A DNA stretch of 64,000 bases from UBA4781 sp963556045. Lineage in GTDB: Bacteria > Chloroflexota > Anaerolineae > Anaerolineales > Anaerolineaceae. Position 1 is the first letter of the stretch. Each line of letters starts with the position of its first letter. Made by a program: the position numbers and the translations under genes. Shown here piece after piece: positions 26,784 to 35,608 of the stretch. The DNA lies in contig CAUVYA020000002.1 in NCBI GenBank assembly GCA_963556045.3, positions 1,178,001-1,242,000 of the forward strand. Reading direction: 5' to 3'. The notes under the pieces are model-generated. The model did not search any database. It saw nothing but the letters and a program-made list of their open reading frames with translations, and had not been told where the DNA came from.

Positions 26784-28658
26784 TCAGGTTTCAGAAACAG
26801 AAAAATATCCTTCTTCTTCACATTCCCTGATGGATGCCGGTCTTCTCAGATCGCCGATCATAGAAACATTAGGCGTGATGGAAAAATAAGGCAGGATGGA
26901 ATCGTTATTGCTTCGAAAGCCAACACAGAGAATGACCTTATCAGCCTTAATTTCTCTTTCAGTTCCATCATTACCGGCAACGATCACCGCGTCTTTTTTG
27001 ATCTCCATACATCTTGTTTCAGGCATCAGGGTAACATTGGGCATTCCTTCAAGAAAATCACGAAGTTTGAAAATACTGATGTCATCGCGTCCGATATCTT
27101 CGGTTATCTCAACAATCGTTACATTGTGATCTTTCATCGCAAGGGTAGCGGCAAGTTCTGAACCTACCAGACCACCCCCAATGATCACCACGTTCTTCCC
27201 AATTTCATCCAAGTGCGGGTAGATATCGAGCATCTGATGTGCATATTCGACACCCTTGATGTTTGGGATAACAGGCAGCGAGCCCATAGCGAGGATCAAT
27301 TGGTCAGGTTTCTCTGCCGCCACCAATTGCGGGGTGGCTTTCGTGTTAAGCATGACCTTCACATCTGTTTTGTTCAATTGAGTTATTAAGTAATCTTTAT
27401 AAAAATCCAATTGCCGTTTGTTTTCATCATACTTTGCCACTTTGGTTAATCCCCCAAGTTCAGATGTCGCTTCAAAGAGAACGACTTCGTGCCCTTTTTG
27501 GCTGGCTGTGATCGCCGCTTTCATTCCAGCCGGTCCGCCGCCTACAATAACAACTTTATGGTGATGCTGTGATTTTTGAAGCTCGAGGGGCACAATCGCC
27601 TCGTTGTAACTACGAAGCTGAACCGTACATCTCTTTTCAAAACATCTGCCACAAAGGATGCAGGGAATGATATCCTCAGGATGACAATCAAGAGCTTTCT
27701 TCGCCCACCATGGATCCGCGATGCTTGCACGTCCAATTACCACAAGATCCGCCTTGCCTTCTTCCAGAACCTGTTCAGCCTGTTCGGGTGTCATAATTTT
27801 CCCGACCACCGCAACCGGAATTTTCACGGCTGCTTTCACGGCTTTGGAATAATCAGCAAATGTCATATCGGGAGAGAACGCGCTTGGTGAATTGATCATT
27901 GTCTTATCCTTCGATAAATGTCCTCCAAAGGAGATATTCACCATATCAATGAGACCTTCCTCAGAGACCTCTTTTATAAAGCGTATGATCTCGTCAGCAG
28001 GAGCACATCCTTCAAAATTCTCCGTTGCGCTGATACGCATATCGATGGCATAATCCGGACCGAGTGCTCGCCTGACATTTCGAAGGATCATCTTGGGAAA
28101 TCTAAACCGGTTCTCAAAACTTCCTCCAAACTCATCCGTCCGTTTATTCAGTAAAGGTGCAAAGAACTGTGATGCCAACCAGCCGTGCGCGAAGTGCAAC
28201 ATGACCATGTCATATCCAATTCGTTTTGCGATCATGGCGGTCTCAACAAATTCTTCTATGACCTGATCCATCATTTTCCGATCCATCCCACGGATCTCAA
28301 CGCCATCTTCTCTCACTCCATCACTTGGTCCGATCACATAATCACCCTTCGCAACCATTGCTTGCATTCCAGCATGCATGATCTCGAGAGAAGCCAGGGA
28401 TCCGGCTCTTTTAATGATCGTGAGCTCTTCCTTAACTCGTTTGGTTTCAGCGGCATCGGCGAACATCCATTTACCCGCAGAAATTCGACATCTGGGGTCA
28501 TTAAGTGTGCCGCTGGTACCGCGCATCATTACTGCAGCACCCGCCCTGGCACGATCGAGATATGCTTCAACCGGCGCATAGAAAATTCTATTTCTCAAAA
28601 CAAGTTTATTGACCTGCAAAGGGGAGAACAACAAAGGATACATGGGATGCTGATACAT
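26784..28658 (-). CDS. FadH/OYE-type flavin and Fe-S oxidoreductase, paralogue B
   Basis: A 624-residue relative of paralogue A with the same order of domains. The barrel motif is MLHFAHGWLASQFFAP, then NKRTDEFGGSFENRFRF. The Fe-S region is shortened: CILCGRCFEKRC, with the fourth cysteine only five residues after the third instead of twelve, so cluster geometry may differ. FAD and NAD(P)H motifs are GGGPAGMKAA (about 374) and GGGLVGSELA (about 493). It is the only copy with a His (ISFGGHLSK) near the position of the second FadH catalytic residue. GGAGG precedes the start. It follows the terminator of the PTS genes. Confidence 0.84.
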   Translation of the reverse strand: MYQHPMYPLLFSPLQVNKLVLRNRIFYAPVEAYLDRARAGAAVMMRGTSGTLNDPRCRISAGKWMFADAAETKRVKEELTIIKRAGSLASLEIMHAGMQAMVAKGDYVIGPSDGVREDGVEIRGMDRKMMDQVIEEFVETAMIAKRIGYDMVMLHFAHGWLASQFFAPLLNKRTDEFGGSFENRFRFPKMILRNVRRALGPDYAIDMRISATENFEGCAPADEIIRFIKEVSEEGLIDMVNISFGGHLSKDKTMINSPSAFSPDMTFADYSKAVKAAVKIPVAVVGKIMTPEQAEQVLEEGKADLVVIGRASIADPWWAKKALDCHPEDIIPCILCGRCFEKRCTVQLRSYNEAIVPLELQKSQHHHKVVIVGGGPAGMKAAITASQKGHEVVLFEATSELGGLTKVAKYDENKRQLDFYKDYLITQLNKTDVKVMLNTKATPQLVAAEKPDQLILAMGSLPVIPNIKGVEYAHQMLDIYPHLDEIGKNVVIIGGGLVGSELAATLAMKDHNVTIVEITEDIGRDDISIFKLRDFLEGMPNVTLMPETRCMEIKKDAVIVAGNDGTEREIKADKVILCVGFRSNNDSILPYFSITPNVSMIGDLRRPASIRECEEEGYFSVSET

Positions 28659-28719
28659 TGGTTTTTACCTCCTGTGAATCTGTCACAATCGTTCTTTCAT
28701 TATCGTGTTTTCCCCTCAT

Positions 28720-28759
28720 AAAAGGGGCTGGATGAATTTTCTACGATTTATCCAGCCCC
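28720..28759 (-). terminator. Terminator after the lactose/cellobiose-type PTS genes
   Basis: GGGGCTGGAT (28750-28759 on the transcript strand) pairs with its complement at 28724-28733, extendable past one wobble pair, and is followed by UUUU. It separates the PTS operon from the ene-reductase genes. The CCCC of the 3' arm could also pair with a GGGG just downstream (28712-28715), giving an alternative small hairpin that might weaken termination. Confidence 0.75.
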
Positions 28760-28881
28760 AGTTCACAAACCATACTTGTAATGAAGTCAACTCATACTAT
28801 TAAAAACTGCGTACTTGCATTACATCAAACTTTCATTTATCGACATCATTACCTATAACGTCTTTACGTTTGCTTTTGACT

Positions 28882-30171
28882 CTATTTTTTCTCAGCCAGC
28901 AGTGCTTTTTTGTCAGCAGCTTTGATGAATGGGTACCAAATCATCAAATCAAGACCAACTAAGATAGCCTGAGCAATGGCAGCTCGTATGGGTGTGCTGT
29001 TTGTCAAAATTGGGTTCAGGATGATCGGAACCGTCCATGATACAGATACACCTGTGAATCTGCCCACAAGCCCAAGCGCAATGGCTGAATAAGCATATAA
29101 CTGGTTGAATATTGTTACACCGATCCATGGGATGAAGAACATTGGGTTCAGCATAACAGGAAGACCAAAGAGAATCGGTTCGCCAATACCAAAGATTCCG
29201 GGAATGAGGGCGATTTTTCCGATACTCTTGTATCTTTCACTCTTTGAGAAGAGCAGCACTGCTAATGTACAAGCCAGGGCGCTGCCACCAGCACCGATGA
29301 GAGCAAGTCCAGCGTAGTATCCACCGGTAATAATGTTGGGGAGCGGAAGACCAGCCTGCCATGCCGCGAGATTTTCCAGATCCGCAGCGGTCCGTAGAGG
29401 ATCAACAATACCCACAATGGTACCGGGGTGTAAGCCCACGAACATCGCCAATGTTGCAGTGACTTCCGTGACCAGGGCACCAACCAACGACAGACCAACC
29501 TTCTTGAACGGAGTCTGAAGGATCACATAGATCAGATTGTGGAATGTGCCCATGGAGGTCAGACTGAATAAATATTTCACAAGGGCGGCTACAACAGCCA
29601 GGAACGCAGCGGGAATAAGAACAGAGAATGCGTCCACAACGAATTTCGGAACACCTGCAGGCATTTTTACGCGGATATTCTTATCGACACAGAATTTAAC
29701 AACCCGTACGACAAGGAACGAAATAAGCAGCGCCGAAATGAGACCTTTATGCCCGAGCCATTCGATCGGAACAGAGGTATAAAGCTCGGTTGGGGTGAGG
29801 ATGAGGAAGGTTGCCACTGTAAGCGGCACGGTCGCTAATGCTTCCTGCATGCCAAGCAGGGTGGCGTACATGTAGGGCAGTACTAATAACACATAAAAAG
29901 CGAACATACTCAGTGTTACGGATTGAATACCCATTAACGCTACCTGGATTGCCGGATGAGCAGCCAGGAATGTTTGCCATCCAAAAATATCAACGAATGC
30001 GAGCAAGCATGCAAAAGAACCGACAATAGTGATCGGTAATAAAATCTGCATACTCTGGCTAAGTGCGCCAATGAATTTCATCGATTGCAGTTTTTCGGCG
30101 ATTGGAGTTAGAACATCGGAAAGTTTATCAGTAAATCGTTCCATAGCACCGGTTTTGGTATCTGTACTCAT
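28882..30171 (-). CDS. PTS lactose/cellobiose-type EIIC permease
   Basis: The 429-residue membrane protein matches the EIIC-Lac/Cel family, with the opening helix after FIGALSQSMQILLPITIVGS and about ten helices; the segment GIFGIGEPILFGLPVMLNP holds the conserved substrate-binding Glu. Family members carry beta-glucosides such as cellobiose, arbutin or chitobiose. The three subunits are separate genes in the order EIIA, EIIB, EIIC. A terminator follows. The nearby GH1 enzyme and ene-reductases suggest beta-glucosides with aromatic or enone aglycones as substrates. Confidence 0.9.
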   Translation of the reverse strand: MSTDTKTGAMERFTDKLSDVLTPIAEKLQSMKFIGALSQSMQILLPITIVGSFACLLAFVDIFGWQTFLAAHPAIQVALMGIQSVTLSMFAFYVLLVLPYMYATLLGMQEALATVPLTVATFLILTPTELYTSVPIEWLGHKGLISALLISFLVVRVVKFCVDKNIRVKMPAGVPKFVVDAFSVLIPAAFLAVVAALVKYLFSLTSMGTFHNLIYVILQTPFKKVGLSLVGALVTEVTATLAMFVGLHPGTIVGIVDPLRTAADLENLAAWQAGLPLPNIITGGYYAGLALIGAGGSALACTLAVLLFSKSERYKSIGKIALIPGIFGIGEPILFGLPVMLNPMFFIPWIGVTIFNQLYAYSAIALGLVGRFTGVSVSWTVPIILNPILTNSTPIRAAIAQAILVGLDLMIWYPFIKAADKKALLAEKK

Positions 30172-30231
30172 TTTTATTCCTCCAAATTATTTGTTTTCAT
30201 CAATCAATTAATTTATGTTTATTCTTATCTT

Positions 30232-30543
30232 CTAGTTATTCTCAATTGCCTTTAACGCGGCATTGAGAAGATTTTCTCCATTCATCCTTCCATAATCTTC
30301 AGGTTCCATTGCAACAAGGGGTACTCCTTTGTGCCCGAATTCTTTCAGCAAAGATTTCAATTTAAATCTCACCTGCGGACCTAAAAGGATGACATCTGCG
30401 CCGTCGATGACCTTTTGTATTTCCGTCACGGGATATGCATTGGCGACAACGTCAATTCCCCTTTCCTTTGCAGCCTCAACGATTTTTTCACCTACCATTT
30501 CGGTGCTTGCACCCCATTGACACAGAAGAACAATGTTATACAT
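30232..30543 (-). CDS. PTS lactose/cellobiose-type EIIB
   Basis: I start at ATG 30543, seven bases after AGGAGGT; an upstream in-frame GTG at 30552 is inside that ribosome-binding site. The 103-residue protein has its phosphorylated cysteine at C8 in YNIVLLCQWGAST, the place of the usual CSxGxST loop, here with Gln-Trp instead of small residues. It takes phosphate from EIIA and gives it to the glycoside. The ribosome-binding site overlaps the stop codon of the EIIA gene. Confidence 0.88.
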   Translation of the reverse strand: MYNIVLLCQWGASTEMVGEKIVEAAKERGIDVVANAYPVTEIQKVIDGADVILLGPQVRFKLKSLLKEFGHKGVPLVAMEPEDYGRMNGENLLNAALKAIENN

Positions 30544-30548
30544 GCCGC

Positions 30549-30854
30549 TCACCTCCTTTCATAAAGATATACAAACTGTTCCGCGAATTCCTTTGCGAGT
30601 TCAGCATTTGATAAATGGTTTGATGCGTGAACAAGGAGAAATGTCAACGGGAATCCTTCTTTGGAATCCTTTACGATCAGATGGGTATGCGATTTATGAG
30701 CTTCAACAAGAGCTTTCTCACTCAACTCCAGATACTTATGAGCTTTTTCGAAATCGCCCTCTTTTGCAGCTTCAATAGCAGCAAGAGAATTGCTTTTACT
30801 ATCCCCCGCGTTTGCAATGATAAATACTGCTAATTCTTCAATGTTCATGTCCAT
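30549..30854 (-). CDS. PTS lactose/cellobiose-type EIIA
   Basis: This 101-residue helical protein is the EIIA of the lactose family, which forms trimers. The phosphorylated His is H76 in FLLVHASNHL; the family consensus there is HAQDHL, so the metal-binding Asp is replaced by Asn79. The segment around H53 (EAHKSHTHLI) is also typical. AGGAG stands five bases upstream of the start. It is the first gene of the PTS operon, divergent from the PRD regulator. Confidence 0.88.
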   Translation of the reverse strand: MDMNIEELAVFIIANAGDSKSNSLAAIEAAKEGDFEKAHKYLELSEKALVEAHKSHTHLIVKDSKEGFPLTFLLVHASNHLSNAELAKEFAEQFVYLYERR

Positions 30855-31030
30855 CTTTTCTCCTAGTGCGTAAACTGTTTATAGTTTCAGAATAAATAAT
30901 TTCAGTTGCCGATTAGTATAGCGTTTTGAAAAATAAAAAAACACATCGTCTTATGTCGCGATGTGTGACAATTTCAAATACCTTTTTAACTAATTTCAAT
31001 AATAAAATAGGGGTGATATATCGAATTACT

Positions 31031-32977
31031 ATGAATTACGACATCTTGAGTCTTGATGAAAAGAGTTTGTCTGTTCTAAATCTCCTTGGAGAGAATAGGA
31101 CCTGGGCTACCTGTTCTACCATTTCCCAAAAGCTAGGTATTAATCCACGAAGTGTTAGATATATCATCTCAAAGATCAACAAGCAGAAACACATCATTAT
31201 TTCTTCCAATAAAGGCTATCTTCTGAATGAGGATGTTAATGCAGATAGCTTTCCCGCTCGCACAAATATCCCGTCCAATTCCGAAGAGCGGAAGAAGTAT
31301 ATTTTCGAGCAATTGATCATTCTGAATAAAATGCTGAATATTGACGATCTTTCAGAGTACTTTCATATTTCTCCGGTTACTCTCAAAAACAGTTTACCGG
31401 TGTTGAAGAAAGAGCTCGCCGATTACAGCCTTTATCTAAAAACGAAAAAGAATAATCTGTATGTGATCGGCAAAGAAAAAGACAAACGGAAATTTGCAGT
31501 AAAACTCATTAGAGATGAGGTTGAACGTTCGAGTTTTTCTTTGGGGAATATCCAACAATTCTTCCAGGTCGTCAATCTGGAAGATATTAAAGATCTGGTG
31601 ATTGGTGTGTTTTCAAAGCACCAGTATTTTCTGGACGATTTTTCTCTGCTCAACTACATTCTCCATTTAGCTGTGTGTGTTGAATTGAGTAAAAACAACA
31701 ATCAGATACAAACAAAATCCCATCACAGCACCATCTCAATGGATAACCTTAATTCGATCGCCAGTGACGAGGTCATTATGATCGTCAAGGAAATCGCCGA
31801 GCACATGAACCTCATGTACGGTGCGGATTTTTCATTCGAGGGCATCGTTGAAGCATCCATTCTTGTGACCACCCGCATCATTCCCAGGCAAAGCAACACA
31901 TTCGATTTTGACAACATCGGGCAAGTTGTGGGAGATGACATTAAGGAATTGATCACAACTATTACAAGTTCGGTCTACGAGCGCTATTCCATCGACTTAA
32001 GCAATAAGCAAATGATGGTGCGCTTTGCGCTTCACCTGAAAAATCTACTCGTGAGAGTAGAAAACAACATGGCAATACAAAACGGGCAATTTGTGAACAT
32101 TAAAAATGATTATCCGTTTTTGTATGACATATCTGTATTTGTGTCATATATCATCGCCAATAAAATGCACTGCGTGCTGCCCGAAGACGAAATTGCATAT
32201 ATCGCATTGCATATAGGTGTCATGATCGAACAGGAAACAGCCCACCAGGAGAAATTATCCTGCGTTATCATTGCTACGGATTATTACGCCATTGGAAAAA
32301 CACTTCTTAAAAAAATATCCCGCACTTTCAGTCAAAGTCTTTTCATACAAAACTTATTGACCGATCTTGAAAAGATAGACAGCAAAGCATCAGAGATTGA
32401 TCTGATCATTTCAACATACCCTATACGTGATTCAAAGATCCCATGTATTGTCGTAGGTCCATTCCTCAGCGAGTCTGACATTGCTGAGATATACAGCCGC
32501 ATAGAAATAGTTAAGCAGATAAAAAAGAAGAATTACGTTCAATCGAAAATAGAGATGTTCTTGAAAAAAGACCTTTGTTTTTTCGGCAGAGACTTCAAAA
32601 CCGCGGAAGACGCAATCGAGGTCATGTGCAATTACATGATTGAGATGCATTATGTTCAAGATAGTTTTAAACAAGAAATTTATGAGCATGAAAATATTGC
32701 CCCCAGCTCCTACGGCAATATTGCCATTGCTCATACTTTTTCCAACAGTGAACTGCCATCCATGATAGCCATGTCGATCAATCCCACCCCGATTATCTGG
32801 GGCAATAACAATGTCAATATCGTTTTTATTATTACGTTGAATCAAAAAGACAACCGGCTGTTCAAAGATATTTTTAAATTCATGACTGATATCGTTTCAA
32901 ACGAGCAGGCACTTTCTCGCATCTTAAAAGCAACCAATTATGAAGAGCTTATGGAAATCTTCAAATTATATATATAA
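31031..32977 (+). CDS. PRD-containing PTS-controlled transcriptional regulator
   Basis: The protein (about 648 residues from ATG 31031) has an N-terminal HTH (ATCSTISQKLGINPRSVRYI), a second HTH near residue 100, two PRDs, an EIIB-like domain (about 440-520, beginning LSCVIIATDYYAIGKTLL) and a C-terminal EIIA domain with IAIAHTFSN, where Ala replaces the usual Pro before the His. This is the LicR/MtlR layout of phosphorylation-controlled activators. The frame is open back to TTG 30926, and GTG 31013 is another possible start. It is divergent from the lactose/cellobiose-type PTS genes, which it most likely activates. Confidence 0.82.
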   Translation: MNYDILSLDEKSLSVLNLLGENRTWATCSTISQKLGINPRSVRYIISKINKQKHIIISSNKGYLLNEDVNADSFPARTNIPSNSEERKKYIFEQLIILNKMLNIDDLSEYFHISPVTLKNSLPVLKKELADYSLYLKTKKNNLYVIGKEKDKRKFAVKLIRDEVERSSFSLGNIQQFFQVVNLEDIKDLVIGVFSKHQYFLDDFSLLNYILHLAVCVELSKNNNQIQTKSHHSTISMDNLNSIASDEVIMIVKEIAEHMNLMYGADFSFEGIVEASILVTTRIIPRQSNTFDFDNIGQVVGDDIKELITTITSSVYERYSIDLSNKQMMVRFALHLKNLLVRVENNMAIQNGQFVNIKNDYPFLYDISVFVSYIIANKMHCVLPEDEIAYIALHIGVMIEQETAHQEKLSCVIIATDYYAIGKTLLKKISRTFSQSLFIQNLLTDLEKIDSKASEIDLIISTYPIRDSKIPCIVVGPFLSESDIAEIYSRIEIVKQIKKKNYVQSKIEMFLKKDLCFFGRDFKTAEDAIEVMCNYMIEMHYVQDSFKQEIYEHENIAPSSYGNIAIAHTFSNSELPSMIAMSINPTPIIWGNNNVNIVFIITLNQKDNRLFKDIFKFMTDIVSNEQALSRILKATNYEELMEIFKLYI

Positions 32978-33037
32978 AAAGAATTTTTTTGTGCTTCTTA
33001 AAATGCTTGTTCAATAAATAAAAAATGGAGAGTATGT

Positions 33038-33214
33038 ATGGGCATTGGAATTTTTTGCTTGATTCTGGGAATTATGATGGCGATTTTGGGAATCAGCCAG
33101 CATTCAAGTGAATTTATTGTATTTGGAATCATTCTTCTGATTGGCGGTTTGATCTTCATCAGTAAAAGTATTCTCAATTCGAAAACGAAGGTTGATTCAG
33201 ATAAAGAATCGTAA
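33038..33214 (+). CDS. Small two-helix membrane protein (58 aa)
   Basis: A short gene starting at ATG 33038 with GGAGAG five bases upstream. The product MGIGIFCLILGIMMAILGIS and a second helix VFGIILLIGGLIFISKSIL, followed by a charged tail, should span the membrane twice. I do not recognise a family. It lies between the PRD regulator and the next ene-reductase on the same strand. Confidence 0.55.
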   Translation: MGIGIFCLILGIMMAILGISQHSSEFIVFGIILLIGGLIFISKSILNSKTKVDSDKES

Positions 33215-33630
33215 TTATCCAGATACAGCCTGTAATCCAGCTTTTACACCAAAATTTGGAGGCATAGTAATTAATTACATTTGTTACCAATACACAATCC
33301 TGAAAAGAGGAATGAAATGAGGAAATGTTCGTCAAACAAAAAACAAGATTCATTGATCATATTTTCGTGCCTGCCGAACGAAGTGTTGCATTGTTGAATT
33401 GCGTTTGCCAGAACATTAACCCTATGATTTCTTTCCGCGCGACATTCGATATGAAAATCAACGAGACCGACCATCAGCAGAATAAAAGAAAATTGGAAAC
33501 AAGCGACAATCTGGTCTGCCCACGCAAATCGGAAGTGAATAAAAATATTCTACTTTTTTCTTAACATACATTCGGAAAACAATATCTTCACTAAACACCA
33601 GACAGTAAACCTATGAATAAAGGACATAAA
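33215..33630. other. Spacer upstream of paralogue C
   Basis: About 415 bases. A 12-bp perfect palindrome GTAATTAATTAC (33267-33278) could be an operator. A 79-codon frame at 33325-33564 has an unlikely composition and no good start site, so I do not call it a gene. The promoter of the paralogue C and D genes is presumably in this region. Confidence 0.4.
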
Positions 33631-35511
33631 ATGAAAACTTACCCCCATCTTTTTGAACCCATAAAGATAAATAAAATAATGTTGAAAAATCGCATTGTAT
33701 CCACACCATGCGGACCGGTTTCCAAAGAAAAAGCATTGGGTGGAGCAGGTCTATTCATCCTGGGCGGGGGACAGGTAGATGACCCTCGCGCAGCATTCGG
33801 CAATGCTCCCTATATTTTCCATAAATATCAAAGGCAGCAGACAAGGAACATGCTTGATGCAGCACGCCAGGGAGGCGCGAAGGTTTCTCTGGAAATCTAC
33901 CACAACGGCATATACGGTGTTGTCCAAGCGGGAGACTTCGTCTGGGGTCCCTGTGATGGAGTAAGAAAAGATGGCATACAAATACGGGCATTGGATAAAA
34001 AGGAAATGGAGCAGATCTGCAATCTCTATGCAGAAACGGCGGTTACGGCACGCGATTTCGGTTTCGATATGGTCATGCTCCATTTTGCGCATGGATGGCT
34101 TCCGGCGCAGTTCCTTTCGCCGGCGTGGAATCATCGTACAGATGAATATGGCGGCAGTCTGGAAAATAGAATGCGATTCCCAAAAATGATCATTGAAAGG
34201 GTACGGGAAAGCGTTGGTGCGAATTTCCCGATCGACATGAGAATCAGCGCTTATGAATGGATCCCGGAAAGCATCAAGTTTGAAGATGTCATCCATTTCA
34301 TTCAAACCGTGGAACCGCTCATAGACATGGTCAACGTCTCATCCGGTCTTGATATGGAATATGAGGCAAATGTTCACATGGCAACCACTTCCTTCGAGCC
34401 GCACATGATCAATGTGAACTGGGCAGCCGAAATCAAAAAGAACATTCATATACCGGTTAGCGTAGTGGGGGCAATTATGTCACCCGATGAAGCACAGGAA
34501 ATCATCGCATCAGGCAAAGCAGACATGGTCTCTCTTGGTCGAATGTTGATCGCCGATCCGCAATGGGGGAAAAAGGCATACCAGGGTCGACCGGAAGACA
34601 TCGTTCCATGCATCAGATGTCTGTATTGCTATCACATTTCCACCGAACGCAGAAACGTTGGCTGTGCTGTCAATCCCCGTTATGGTAAAGAAGAAATTAT
34701 TCCCTTCGAATTTGAAAAAGCGGAAGAAAAGAAGAAGGTTGTTATTGTCGGAGGAGGACCGGGCGGTATGAAAGCTGCCCTGATCGCCGCTCAGAGGGGA
34801 CACGATGTCACTCTGCTGGAAAAATCCGGGAAACTGGGTGGTCAGATCAATGTTTGTGATTATGAATCACACAAACAAGACCTGCAAAGTTTTCGTGATT
34901 ACTTGCTGCGCCAGATAAGTACGTCAACTGTCGATGTTCGCTTGAACACAGCAGCAACCCCTGAAATGGTTCAAAAGCTAGACCCTGACGCATTAATCAT
35001 AGCAGTGGGTGGCAAATCCGCACAACCGGCAATTACAGGGGTGGAATATGCAAAGCAGGCAGTGGATGTATATCCCATACTCGAACAAATAAAAGGCAAG
35101 ATCGTTGTGATAGGTGGGGGCACGATCGGTTCAGAACTAGGATTGGAGCTGGCTGAAAAGGGGAACAGCGTTCATCTCATCGAAATTACCGATACATTGA
35201 ATGCCCGGGGAAATCTCCATTATCGTATCGCCATCAGACAGCATATGGAAAAATGCGAAAGATTGCATCCGATGCTGGAAACCCGCTGCAAGGAGATAAA
35301 AGAGAACGGGGTTCTTGTGGAGAAAGATGGAATAGAACAATTCATTGAAGCCGATCATGTTCTTTTAGCGGTTGGGATGGTTCCCCAACAGGAGTTTGCA
35401 CAATCTTTCTATGGTATTACACAAAACACCTATCTGATCGGTGATTGCAGCCGGGTCGCTAATGTGAAAGAAGCGATCCTTTCTGCGACCCTGATAGCAA
35501 TGAATATTTAG
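33631..35511 (+). CDS. FadH/OYE-type flavin and Fe-S oxidoreductase, paralogue C
   Basis: I start at ATG 33631, six bases after AAAGGA, giving 626 residues; ATG 33613 is less likely. The barrel motif is MLHFAHGWLPAQFLSP followed by NHRTDEYGGSLENRMRF. The Fe-S cysteines read CIRCLYCY plus one eleven residues on (about 326-344); FAD motif GGGPGGMKAA (about 372) and NAD(P)H motif GGGTIGSELG (about 494). The FadH proton donor Tyr is Trp here. It is the plus-strand partner of paralogue D and faces away from A and B across the PTS genes. Confidence 0.85.
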   Translation: MKTYPHLFEPIKINKIMLKNRIVSTPCGPVSKEKALGGAGLFILGGGQVDDPRAAFGNAPYIFHKYQRQQTRNMLDAARQGGAKVSLEIYHNGIYGVVQAGDFVWGPCDGVRKDGIQIRALDKKEMEQICNLYAETAVTARDFGFDMVMLHFAHGWLPAQFLSPAWNHRTDEYGGSLENRMRFPKMIIERVRESVGANFPIDMRISAYEWIPESIKFEDVIHFIQTVEPLIDMVNVSSGLDMEYEANVHMATTSFEPHMINVNWAAEIKKNIHIPVSVVGAIMSPDEAQEIIASGKADMVSLGRMLIADPQWGKKAYQGRPEDIVPCIRCLYCYHISTERRNVGCAVNPRYGKEEIIPFEFEKAEEKKKVVIVGGGPGGMKAALIAAQRGHDVTLLEKSGKLGGQINVCDYESHKQDLQSFRDYLLRQISTSTVDVRLNTAATPEMVQKLDPDALIIAVGGKSAQPAITGVEYAKQAVDVYPILEQIKGKIVVIGGGTIGSELGLELAEKGNSVHLIEITDTLNARGNLHYRIAIRQHMEKCERLHPMLETRCKEIKENGVLVEKDGIEQFIEADHVLLAVGMVPQQEFAQSFYGITQNTYLIGDCSRVANVKEAILSATLIAMNI

Positions 35512-35608
35512 GTATTCAAATATACAAAAAAATAAAGTGCAATAATATTGATCATTGAATCAGGCACCTGTTCATGCTCTTGAAATCAATATTTACTGGA
35601 AAATAAAG

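Noticed and set aside
28185..28721. A 178-codon plus-strand frame
   Set aside because: It is antisense to paralogue B and shows no recognisable motif.
30855..31030. Possible RNA antiterminator (RAT) site for the PRD regulator
   Set aside because: I found only a 5-bp inverted repeat at 30872-30887 and no overlapping terminator; the regulator has the layout of a DNA-binding activator instead.
33325..33564. A 79-codon plus-strand frame
   Set aside because: No good ribosome-binding spacing and no recognisable domain; more likely spacer before paralogue C.
33751..34305. A 184-codon minus-strand frame
   Set aside because: It is a shadow of ene-reductase paralogue C, whose conserved barrel motifs are on the plus strand.
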